DNA of 64,000 nucleotides from Antedon mediterranea (taxonomy: Eukaryota; Echinodermata; Crinoidea; Comatulida; Antedonidae), in the NCBI RefSeq assembly GCF_964355755.1, contig NC_092670.1:33591795-33655794 (forward strand). The letters run 5' to 3'. This document shows positions 12,403-24,500 of this stretch, piece by piece (positions within the stretch are counted from its first letter, which is position 1; each line of letters begins with the position of its first letter). Below the pieces are notes generated by a model. It saw nothing but the letters and a program-made list of their open reading frames with translations, was not told the DNA's origin and made no database searches. The position numbers were made by a program, and so were the translations under genes.

Positions 12403-13118
12403 CAAGTTATAAAACGTCTATGATAATTCATACTTTGACTCCCAAATCAAGTCAAAGCCTTTCCACTAGGCGAATTTGTTCGCGTGAATTAAAAAAATTG
12501 TTTTGCAATTTTATTTTCCGAATTCTTTTCTGTGACGAATTCTAGTTGAATTTTTGCTTCAGCGACATCAGTAGTTCGAATAGTGCGATTGTTTTCTCTG
12601 CGAAAATAGTGGATTCGAGCGACTAAATTTGCCTAGAGAATAAGGGCACAGGATACAAAATGATTTATTCTATACTGATTGTACTAAAAGTTTAACTATA
12701 AAATGGTAAAATAAATAATTAAAATCTTATATTTATCTAAACAAAATTAAAATTAAATTGATTCAATTAATTAGTTTAAGGTAACTGGTATCATTTCTAC
12801 TTATCTATGTTGTTGGCTTATACCCTTTGAGAAACAAAATGTTGATCTGATTTGAAGTTGTTCATTGAACTTAATGTTCTGTCGCGCCAAATGTATAATA
12901 ACCGTCTGATACAAATAGGACAACCAGTAAACATCAAAATACCTTATGTACAGAAAAACAATAAACATTTTAAAGATAAAATTGCGTTCGTACATAGTAA
13001 GCTCAAAGTTTAATAATGTTGTGATAAGAAAAGATGTGTTGAATATTTATTTAATAAGATATCCTATTTTTTGTCACTGCCCCGAGTTTTAAAATGAGGC
13101 CAGCCTCTTTTGAGAGCA

Positions 13119-13126
13119 TATATAAG
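13119..13126 (+). promoter_or_regulatory. TATA box of gene 1
   Basis: TATATAAG lies 97 bp upstream of the ATG at 13216. This spacing leaves room for a start site near 13150 and a short 5' UTR. Confidence 0.55.
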
Positions 13127-13215
13127 TGAGGATGCTAAACCAGAAGAATAATATCATTGTTACTTTTGATTCAAGAAGAAGCTACAGTAATTCAGCTGCA
13201 TTGACGATCTACAAA

Positions 13216-16200
13216 ATGCCTCGTCTAACTGTATTGGTGTTGGTTCTCTATTTGGCGTGCGCTTTGCACAACTCTGAGGCTGTTAAGTTTGTAACTTAAT
13301 TATATTAAGTTTACCTAGTGGACCGACTAACATTTAGTTAGCAACTTACGGTACTGTGAGTTAAAATCATCAGCTCCTAACCTACAGATTTAGATTTATT
13401 AACCGACAACATACTGCCAACGTTAAATGTGATGATTAAATGTGACCTAGTGAATAAGAGGCAGCAGCCTCTAACCAGTTATTAGCTGCCGATAATCTAG
13501 TCAGTCATACTATATCGGCTCACTGCTGGGCAAAGACCTCTCTCAATTGGTGCCGGTTCAAATAATTCAACATTTAAAAAGTTTTCCCTGTCTTTCGCTA
13601 ATCTGGGCCATGCTGTGGTACCGGTCTGTATAAACGTCTGTCTCATCCCCACTTCTCGAATGAGGTCTACCCCTCTTTCTTATCTCATAATGCGTGTCAC
13701 TCAGTTGTCAAATGTGTCCATCTATCATCATCTTCTTCTTCCTAGGTGCCCTTCCCATCTCTATTTTGTACATTTTGGATTAGTTTGTTCTCTCTGACCC
13801 ATTCGTTGGTCTACATGTCCCTCTTCGTATACCCAATCATCATCCTTCCCATGCTTCTTTGTGTAGTTTGAATTTGTCTTTCCATTTCCTCTGCTGTAAT
13901 TGTTTATGATGTCGCATATTATAGATTTCTTCGATGCAGTCTTTTACATCCAATGCTTCAAATCTGTTCTTCAATTTCAATTCGAAAATGTTTTTCATTT
14001 CTTCTAAAACTTTAATTGTATTTGTCATAAGTTTCTTGCTTTCCCTCTCTATATCAAAAGATATTTTACATCTTACGAGTCTATGATCACTTCCGGTGGT
14101 GAAGCTGGTGATGACCGATGTATATGATAATAATACAATAATGTCGTCTGATGTTTATCACAGATTATATGGTCTATTTCGTTGTGTTGTGTTGTTCTTT
14201 TCGGCTGACCCATGTCCATTTGCGAAAGTTCTTTTTCGTGAAGAAGGTGTTAGTTACTTTCAATTTGTTTGCCTGTGCAAGCTCGACAAGGAGCTCTCCT
14301 CTGTTATTTCTTCCTTTATACCCGTTGCCCACTAAAACAAATTTGGTCTCTCCTTGCCTTTTCCAGAATTTTGTATTGAAATCTCCAATTTTAATCGTAA
14401 GGTGAGTCTATTTATTTCTTCGTATATCTCCATTCCTTCTTCTTGTTGGTACATACGCTTGAATGATCTGAAGTCTGTATCTTTCTGTAATTTGGATAAC
14501 AATTTGAGCCACTTCTACGTTGTATAAGTTCCTCATCCCTCCTTTTAAATTTGCTGAGTGCTAATGTCTAATTTGAGTCCTTCAAGCTCATTTTATACTT
14601 CTGTAAGTCTGTTTCGCCTACCAAGGATCTTGTATTATAGGTACATACATTTATTCTCTTCCGGCAACTCTTTATTCCCCAGAGATTCTTAGCACCTCTG
14701 CTCTTTCACTTGATTTGAGGGTTCAAAGCTGCTGAGTTGTACTTTCATAGTTGAGAGGATTCAACCATAACTTGGTCGGGTGCGGGTTCGGCGTTGGCGT
14801 TTCACTGACTGTACTGGCTACTATGAGGTGTAACGCTATTAGCAGTCTTAAGCCCGTTTGACTCTTACAGAGTTGAAGGCGATAAACTAAGTTAACAATT
14901 GCAGCCCTAAGTTAGCAGTATATAGTTTTGGCTAAATCTTATTATATGTATAAATAATCTAGTAAAGAATATTTATTCTCGTCTTTTTTTGGAAGTGTTC
15001 CAAAGAAACATCAACCGGTCGAAAAAAGTATACCGGCAAAAAAAGGTAATTCGTTTTCTGTAATTTAATTTCCGTCGTATACTAATAATAATAATAATTC
15101 AATTTCAATAATTTCAATTTCAATCAAAGCTATGGGTTGTTTGGTTTAATTTCTAATCACACTGTAGACTAATGAATTTTGTTGATATATGATTTGTTAA
15201 TTTGACTGAACCACAGGAACCGACTGAAAGTAGGTATTAGGATACATTATTTCTTGTTTTTTTGTTATTTAATGTAGTCACTCGGGTGTCTATAGTTGGA
15301 CTCCCATATTATATTTGTATGTTTATTGCGGACATTAAACAGGAATTAAAATATTATTATTATTTTTTTTATGAAGTTTCTTTTTTTCTAAGCCAAAAAA
15401 AAGTATTATTCCATACCACTACAGTTTCAACCTTTCATCGTCGGTCATCGTCAGATGAATGAGCTAGCCGAAAATAATCATACGAAGCCAAATGAAATTA
15501 TTTGAAAAATTAAAAAATTATTGTTATTAATATTTGTTAATTTCAGAGAGTGACCGGCAGGAACCGACCGAAAGTAGTATTTCAACAAGTATGTACCCGA
15601 CATCTGAGAAAAAACTAAAATCTTTAATTTTGAATTTTCCATTTTCCCCTATTTTGTAATAAACTGTACGGAATTCGATGATGATGATACAAAAGTGCTA
15701 AATTTGTTATATTGATGTATTATTTATTTCAGTTAGTGAACGTGAAGAACAAGAGGGTAACAATATGTCAGCAATATACGGTACGGTAATTTCACACAAC
15801 CTATTATTAACATTTTAAAACAATATATTGTATTCTAATAATAGGTCTACCTTTGGAATAATCTTCCAACTATGGTTGGTAAACGCATCATTTTCAGGTT
15901 TATTACGCGGTTATGTGATTATAACATATAGATGAACACCTGTATGAATTATAAGTAAAATGATGGCTCAATCATATTTTAATTGAGGAAGGCAGGATGG
16001 TCTTCCTCTTTCCACATATCTTCAATCGTGTCAAGTTGACATTTTTTCAAGTACGATCTAATCTAAGACATATTTATTGGTTCTTAACACCCGGTCAAAA
16101 TCCATTTAGTGCCTTCTTAAAGACAATTCAGAATAATTCATCCGTTATCTTATGGGAATGCATGTGCAAAAATTATATTACCTAAAAAAAAGATACGTTG

Positions 16201-18729
16201 TTTAAAACGTATTTGTATTATTTGTATTTGTCCGGTTCTAGAAAGCATGAGAAATAAATCTATAACAATTATGCAGTGTAGGTCCACTATAGAATTAATA
16301 AAGTCTAGAATAAACTTTTAACCATTCTGGAGTTATAGACTACTTCCCTTTAAATCCTGCGACGACAAGTTGTGAAGACAAGAAGACAAAGCAGATCGGT
16401 AAAGCTCTCCTCCATTTAAAATATTTCCGTGACATAAGTATCACATCCGTGATGATACTTTATCGTAACCATTGTAAGAATTAAAAATCATTTTGTAACA
16501 CTTTGAAATAGGAAGACATTTTATGGTCTGTTTTCAGAATTTTTCATACCTCAATATTTATTTCAGGAAGTGTGTTGGAACAACTGACTGGAAAAAGTCT
16601 TTCTAAAAAAGGTAGATCCATTTTTACTCGTTTTCAGGTCATCAAAATCATTTGCTAAATTATTCCAATCCTTCCAAGCCCTTTTGCTGTGAATGGTGTG
16701 CAACGCCCAATGTTTTATTCAGTTCACATTTATTTTACTCATCCTTTATAATATAGTTTATAGTATAAATTATGGCAAGGGTCCTGCATAGAGAAGTTTA
16801 CACTTCTGTTTTCGCAGGACCCTTTTACATAAAAAACATAAAACAATAAACTTAAAATAGATATAAAATAAAAAAAACATTTCCTATATACATTTAAGAG
16901 TTCTTCATCATCAAAAGCGATACCGGTAGTTTTTTCTAACATGATTATTTATACATTTATTTTCTTAAAAAGAAGATTTTCATTTTATTACTTCCAGTAC
17001 ATTATCACTTCCAGTGAATTCTTTCTTTATATATTATAGCAAAAGTATGAATACATATAATATAAAACAGGCTATGTGTATATACTCGTACACACCAACA
17101 CAACGCATAATGTATGCATATATATTTTATGAATGAAGCATTTTAAGTTCTGTATTTCGATAAAATGTCTCTTTTTACATATTTATTTACTTATAATAAT
17201 ATAAAATCTAGGCCGACAGATGTACATGTCACGTCGACTGGTGGACTAACATTACAAAAGACAATAAATACAGACTTGGGTTTAGTCTAATTCGGAGGGT
17301 GCAGTCGTGATTGCAAAGTATTTGCTAAGTTTATTACTTGCTTTGTATGTAGTGTCTTTGTTTGAAAACCCCTACAATTTCAAGTTATCGTCTTGACTGA
17401 AGCTATTATCTTCAATATGGGCCGAATTTTTAAATAGCACACCCACTTTCGTTCAGTTTCTGAGTCCTTAATTTTGATATCTAAACATGTTTATGTTTAT
17501 TTTTAGCTTCAAGTGATGTATTCCTGGGTGCAAATTACAAAATGGATATGAGTTTCTGTATTGGCTCTCACCAAAAGGCATTTACTGGAGATTTCAATGG
17601 TGATGGTGACGCTGATCTTCTGTTTCACGATACCACGACTGGCGCAAAGCGGATATATTACGCAACGTAATGTTGAGTTATAAATACTTATAACTGATTG
17701 CTAAACGGTTACTTATAACTTAGTATGACTTATCCAAATTATTAAAAAAATCATAATAGTACAATATTGAGTTAAAACAGTACCACTATAAAAAAAACCA
17801 AGGAAACACTAAACATTGGTATTTTCGTGAATTAGTGTTGTTTTGCAATCCCTCGATGGAGTTGGAACCCACATATAGTAAGGGCAGCACAACTATTTTG
17901 TTATGTTTTAATCATTCATAGGTATTCTGGCTCTTTTACCGGAGATCAGACATGGAAAAGGGAGATGAGTTGGTGTCATCACAGCGGAGCTCAACTATAT
18001 ATAGGCGATTTCAACGGAGATGATCGATCTGACATGCTGTGCCATGATACAGCTGGTAAAATTTGGATTTCTTGGGCTCAACCTGGAGGCACATTTATCG
18101 GTACACCTTGGTACTATTATATAAATTGGTGTAAATCCAGTAATGAACAACTCTTTGTTGCCGACTTCAACGGAGACGGACGAGATGATCTATTATGTCA
18201 TACCATCAGTAATGGCTACAAAACGATAACTTATGCAAAAGAAGGTGGCACCTTTTCGGCCAGTTTTTGGAAAATAAGTAAAAATTGGTGTGTAGGTTCA
18301 AGACAAATATTATTTACTGGAGATTTTAACGGAGACAGAAGAGCCGATATGCTCTGCCATGAAGATTCTGGTGGTACTATTTCGGTAGCATTAGCGTCAA
18401 TGAGTGGCACATTCACTGGTTCATCATCATGGTGGAAAACTCTTAACTGGTGCAAGAAGACTAATTCCTATACAAAGTTAAGAGTCGGGGATTTCAATAA
18501 AGATAGACGTGACGATATAATGTGCACAGATTACTCTGGACCTTGGTGGATCTCCTACTCTGTTCAAGGTGGTTCGTTTAGCACGCACAACTGGTATCGT
18601 AAAGCGGGATGGTGTTCGTACAGCAATCAAGTGTTAATTGCTGACGTGAACGGAGATGGTGCAGATGATCTACTGTGTTATCATCCAAGCGATGGCATCA
18701 AAGAAATAGCCTTGAATCGACAGCCATAA
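13216..18729 (+). CDS. gene 1: secreted six-repeat FG-GAP/VCBS-type protein
   Basis: Exons 13216-13286, 14996-15045, 15547-15588, 15733-15756, 16567-16611, 17507-17666 and 17922-18729 join in frame to 399 residues. Each has GT/AG borders. The first exon encodes a signal peptide (MPRLTVLVLVLYLACA). Exons 2-5 give a polar linker rich in Lys, Glu and Ser (about residues 24-78). Residues from about 79 form six repeats of about 50 residues, each with W-C near its start and a D-F-N-G-D-x-x-x-D-L-L-C-H-like loop. The loop is a calcium-binding pattern of FG-GAP/VCBS propeller blades. Repeat 1 has F-C for W-C and Phe in place of the second Cys (LLFH). Six blades suggest a small secreted beta-propeller, perhaps lectin-like; this is inference and no ligand is known. 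Intron 1 contains an inverted RTE-type LINE relic. The partner copy at 36-38.8 kb is a pseudogene. Confidence 0.82.
13500..14850 (-). mobile_element. decayed RTE-type LINE, endonuclease region, in intron 1 of gene 1
   Basis: Read on the minus strand, the stretch holds broken pieces of an apurinic-type endonuclease domain in the right order. These include a TYNTRSL-like start, QAYVPT (about 14450), IKIGDFN (about 14390), then KLKVTNTFF and a K-W-T-W motif (about 14200-14260). An SDHRLVR motif lies near 14070, and a helical linker ends near 13840. Stops and frameshifts occur throughout. The 3' part (13500-13620) contains CTGCTGGGCAAAG, common in RTE-related repeats. Confidence 0.65.
16777..16824. 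other. hairpin with 11-bp perfect stem
   Basis: AAGGGTCCTGC at 16777-16787 pairs with GCAGGACCCTT at 16814-16824. It lies in the last short intron region before the repeat exons of gene 1. It may be the 3' hairpin of an old retroelement. Confidence 0.6.
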
Positions 18730-21439
18730 TGCGTATTCCCTTAACATTTTGCAACAATAATATTATTATTATTACCTTACATTCGTTAATTATTTTGGAG
18801 ATCTTAAATAATTATTGTGTATTATAGTCATGGTAGAAACAATTTCCATAAACAATCAGTGAGGGTATTACTGTTTTTTTTTTATCAAAATTGTATTTGT
18901 TAGTAGAAATAATATTGGCTCGAGGGAGCTTTATTATGTTATGTTATTATACAGGTAAAGGATTAGCAGAAATAATACTATTAACACATACAGTACCTAC
19001 ATAATATTTGTGTAAGTTATGTTATATTAATTATAACAATAATTTAAAAAAAAAATAATTATGCCTACGTTATATTATACTCAGAAAGCATACAGTGTGA
19101 GCTAACATTATTCATTTCATTTTCAGTTTGTAAAACGTTACTATTATTAATGTACTTGCTGTAGGACAATCTCATATTGTATTATTATAATAGTACAATT
19201 GTTTGAAAAAATGTTGATTTAGAATGTTACTGAAAACAAAGATGATTGTGATGATAAGTAGGCATCGTTGATACAATATATACACCCTACAGCACAATTA
19301 CTCACTTTAAACATTGCATACATTTTATTATTAACATAATAAAAGGCCTAACATTAATTTCATGTTAATTGGTAAGGATAATAAATGCATTGCAAAACGA
19401 AATTTATGTTTTATGTCCATAATTACCGTGTGTATTCTGTTTCTGTTTTGATCAAGGCGGAAATTTAACAGATCGTAACTTGGACGGAAAATACACGTTT
19501 CATTCGCCACGTTCTATTAAATTACCGTCTTCTTCGACAATATGGTAATAGCAAGGCTATCAAACAAGATCAGATTGCTTTGGAAAGAGGCATCGAGTGG
19601 TATGGCTAGTTGGCAGTGGAATGACTGAGAACACGGGAAATGGCTACGTGACGAAATCCTAGCTGACAATAATAAATCGCCTTAAACAAGGTGTAGATGA
19701 ATTCAATTATCTGCCATAATAAAATAATTATTATTATCAAATGATCTTATTAATATATTTATTGCAATCAAGAATCGTCATAATATTTCTTGAGCAGTAT
19801 GGTGGTAAATTAGCATGAGGTTTCAGACGAAAAAAAAAAGGTTTTTGCAATGCTCTATCTTTTATCCGAGTCTAGACAACGGCTGTCCGCCCATTATCCT
19901 TCTTTAATTCGATCATGCAGTTTTGAAGGGTTAAAAAAACTGTAACTGTTTGTATTTATTTCTTGATAATCCAACAAAAATGAATGAAACGTACGTTTTT
20001 GTTTTGTTCAATTTATTGTTGGATGATATAAAAAAATGCTAATAAGAGATCCAAATGAACCTTTTCAATAGAACTGTTATGCTCTCCTAAAAAATATAGA
20101 GATTTATACTGAATTAATACTGAAACTACTTAACATCTTATTACTATATTTCAAGAGATATCACAATCTAAAGTTTTTGTTGTTACAATTAGTGTTTTAA
20201 GAAAAAAGCTGGTGAAGTTAAAGTCCCATTGCCTGCCTATTTTAGATATAATTTAAGATCATAAACTACATTTAATGTAAAAATAAAAACTATTGCCATA
20301 ACTGTTTTCGTTTTTAAACTGTTAAAAATGTGCAAAATAGTCGACTCTAATAATTGAAGCGGCCCGAAATAAATCCCCACATGCATTGCTCGCGATTATT
20401 TTTTCCCCGTTTTTTTGTCCCTTGAAACAAGTATTTCTTTAAATTGTTTGGTTTAATATTTCATAATAATGTCCCATAATAGTTATTAACTTTGAAAAAA
20501 ATATGTGGATGAAAAAAAAAATGAATTTGGTAAATGTGTTTTTGCTTGAATTTAACTGTTTATTTAGCTTTTTATAATTGAAAATAATTGCTTTAATTTA
20601 TTTTCTATAGAAGTGATTATCTTTATTACAACTACAAAATGTTTTTTTTTTCATTTATCTTAATTTTTCTTGTTTATGGGGGACGTCCCATCGAACAAGA
20701 TCGAACACATACAGCATAGTACCATATTGCGATTCAGATAGCACTGACATTCTATGCGAATAAGCAAGAGATAAACAAAAAACATATTGTAAAAATAATT
20801 CATTTCCATTTTTAAATGTTGAAGATAAGATATGAAGCTAATAAATCATGCTCATGAGTATACATGTGACTTTCAAATGACCCTAATTTTAAATTTATGA
20901 AAAAGTCACTATTTTTTTTATCAATTACTTTCTGCCATGATTATCTTCTTACAATAATGCAAATTAGTCATCTATACACTTAATTAATGTGTGCTTTAAA
21001 ATGATATAAAATATTTGTTTCTTTCATTTCATTTAATTTCAGTATTTTATTTCAGTATTTCTTCGGTCTATTTCCGTATATACATAACACTGAAATTGTG
21101 GAGACCAGGGTCAACCTAAGTGAACTTAATCACTGTAGCTGAGCCGGTTGACCCAACTCCAAAGTCAGTTTACACACAAAAGGCACAAAATAAAGGTAAA
21201 GCGAATCAAAATTAATGTTAACTTTTCTAATGAAGGCTGATGGGCTTTCTAGGACTGCAGCATATGTCAATGATCTGGGAAGCTGGTCTGTCAGAAGATT
21301 AAAAAATGTTATTTGACAATTCATCTCAATGTCAACTTTTGAACTTATTTTATCACACTCTTTCTGTATGTCTCCTTATCTTATCTTACCACCAGCCCCG
21401 AAATATGATAAGCTAAGTCCTTCCCCTCTGTTAAAAAAC
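18730..21439. other. intergenic region between genes 1 and 2
   Basis: No host gene recognised. The text is matched at 38757-40966 of the second copy. About 20460-20700 resembles the inner part of the TTAA-type inverted-repeat family listed at 30594. A minus-strand open frame at 21130-21324 is kept in both copies but has no recognisable domain; recent duplication explains its survival. Confidence 0.5.
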
Positions 21440-21447
21440 TATAAATA
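21440..21447 (+). promoter_or_regulatory. TATA box of gene 2
   Basis: TATAAATA lies 63 bp upstream of the start codon at 21503. The corresponding octamer in the second copy reads CATAAATA. Confidence 0.6.
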
Positions 21448-21502
21448 CTCGAAATGATGAATATAATTCACTTTTAGTTACGGTATTGATTGAAAAGTAA
21501 AA

Positions 21503-24500
21503 ATGGCACGCTCAACCTTGCTCGTGGTGTGTCTCTGTCTGTCGTTTGTTCTTCTTACGTTTGGTAAGTTTTAAGCCTGTAGGCCTTATATTTTTTATAA
21601 TTTTAACGTACGTAACCTAATCATAAATGGGTTCTGCCGTGGACACTCTAGTAATAAATCGCGTTAGGCACACAATATTTTTGCAAAAACTGTTGAAAGG
21701 GATTGTTATTAAGATTTTAGATTTGCTATTGACCATCAGTGTTTGGAGATGGCACATGGTTCGTTCCTATCGCTATTAAAATTGCAACCCGTTTCTTTAC
21801 GATCTTTATCAACATATGCAAGTTTTGCAATAGCATAATCATCGGTTGCCTAAATTTAATCAAAGTAATCTAACAACAGGATGCTGAGCTCCAAAAATCA
21901 AAATATTACAAGTTCTTATATTGGCAAGACGAGCTCATCGTCCTTTTTTTAAATATTGTCTTGATAATATAATGAAGCAGGTTAGGACCGACGGTGCATG
22001 TTCAAACATGTTCAAATTAATTAATTAATTTGAAACGATAAGATGAGGAAATCTGTCCAAGATTCGAATCCGGAACCTTCTGCTTGATATGCAGATGTCC
22101 TAACCATTAGACTATTGGAGCTTTCATGGTATTGTTCAAACCCAATTAAATAGCAACTCTTTATTTAAACTCTCGACGTGGTACGGCGGAACAACACTAT
22201 TCCCTCAATTGTACGCACGTGCACCAGAGATCAAATTTATACGTCCTCATTTTTCAGTATTTTATTCACAAAGCGGATAAATAATTTTTACAGGCAAATA
22301 ACATTCATTTTAAACCGCCCGGTGATATGCTGAAATTTAATTAATTAATTTGAAACGATAAGATAACAAATGGAAAAAAAAGTGTCAATATTATTTAAAC
22401 GAATTTTGTATTAAATATACTTACATTGTTAATGATAGAACACTATGCCATGTTAATAGGTTTACTTATTTTACTTGGTTCACTGATTATTTATGAAAAA
22501 AAATGTAAAGAAGTATACAATAAAGGAAAAAGACAATTACTTTAAATACAATAATAGTACAGTAGTTGTGAACACTTTTTACTAATGAAAAAATAAATGT
22601 GAATCAAACCTACGTAAGACAATAAAGAAATGGTATCTTTATTTAGATGCTATTTTTTATTTGCATCAACTTTGTATAATTTGTATAATATTATTCACCT
22701 ACATTGCAGCATCGAGGCCAAGACGCCGAAGTTCATCTGAAAGTGCAGAGGATAGGGGTGAGTCAATAAAAAATAATCTTCTAAAAAATATATTATTCTC
22801 AAGAAAGTTATTTTTGGAAATTTTTGAGAAATTTAAATTCTTTGGAAATATTTTCTTCTGGGAAAAAAAAAATTTAATTATTTTAATGTTTCATTTCTAG
22901 AAAGGTTAGACTTACATCATTTGAAAATCGCGTAAATAAATCAAAACTTATCTATTAAAAAAAATGGCAAAGAAAACTTAATTAATTATATGTTGGGAAA
23001 ACTTGAATCCAATGTAAATGTTCTTATGTTGTTATATTGTATTGGACAAATTACTTTAAATTAACTGAATGTTCCATTTCTGTTAGGCTTACATTATTTG
23101 AAAATCTTCTAATTCCTTGATTACGTCATTATTCTTAAAAGTTTTCCCGGGACACGAGATAAGCCTGTTCCACTGCTGCATAATATAACTCATCTTCATT
23201 TCTACTTGTACATTATCATAATATTTTTGTCTGTATACATTAATTACAAATAATATTCACCTACATTACAGTACTGAGTCCGATAAGCCGAAGCACATCT
23301 GAAAGTGCAGAGGAAAGGGGTAAGTCAAAAAACACTAATCTCCTATTAAAAATATTATATATATATTCTTTGTTTTCCACTCTTATTCAGTCTCCACCCT
23401 GGCTCCCTTTGTTATATTTCTTTTATTCCTGTCCACCCAGGCAGCACTTGCCAGTTCTTATGCTATGACGTTATTCAAATTCCTTTACTTGCACTGAACT
23501 GAACTGAACTGAACTTTTATTGTATCTCTTTTAAATCAGAGGCACAGTCTCAATGAGATGTGCAACAAGTTTACAGTGAAAAATAATACATACACACTTA
23601 AATATAAATACAAAACAAGAAATTAGACATGAGAACAAAATTACAAAAAAAAAATTTAAGAAAACTGAGACAGATTAAATACTAAGAAAATGAGTAAATT
23701 AAGTTTGAGAAGGAATTGTATTATATATATCATTTCGTGTGTTCCAAGCCATGGTCAGAAACATTTTGCAATGTTTGTCGAAAATAATACTTGCTGATTC
23801 GTATACATCATGGGTCAATTAATTTGGTGTAATTTTAAATTCATTATGGATTTCAAGATCATCGAAGAATAAGTGGTATTTAAGATCTAGAGAGCTAATA
23901 GTAAACAATTCCCAGAACATGGATAGATTATTGTTGTTTAGCTCATCTTTAAGGTTCATGATTATTGGTTGTCTAACGTACTCAAGTCGTTTGCATTCAA
24001 ATACGAAATGATATACAGTTTCCTTTTCATTACAATTACACAATAAACATATACCTGCATTTTGAGGTGACCATGCTTCTTTTCTACCTTCAAGTGGTAG
24101 AGAATTGGAGCGAATTTTAAATGTTAGTTTTGAAGCATGGTAGTTACACTTATCTAATAAGTATTTTTCTAGTTTTCACTGATGAAGGGCTAGTGTTGCC
24201 CGAAAGCTCTTCTAACTGTTCAGGCTGTTTTACTTTATCGATTTAATTTAGCTTTTCACTTTATATTTTAAAAAAAATTTAAAATTGTATTATACTAAAA
24301 TGCTCATTTTAGTATAATACTGAGCCAGCAATATGAAAAAACACAATTAATAAATAGATAAAGTGCACACAATAATAAAAGTAACCCGACTATCTCCAGA
24401 AAATGTTAACGTTATTTTAAGTGCCTTCAATATTTATTTTATTGTTTCAAATTTGAGCCCCCTATGTTGAGGTTTAGTTGTTGAAGACGCTATCTCTTAA

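Noticed and set aside
21130..21324. Minus-strand gene conserved in both duplicates (21130-21324, 40657-40851)
   Set aside because: Conservation is expected from the recent duplication; there is no start context, domain or splice partner.
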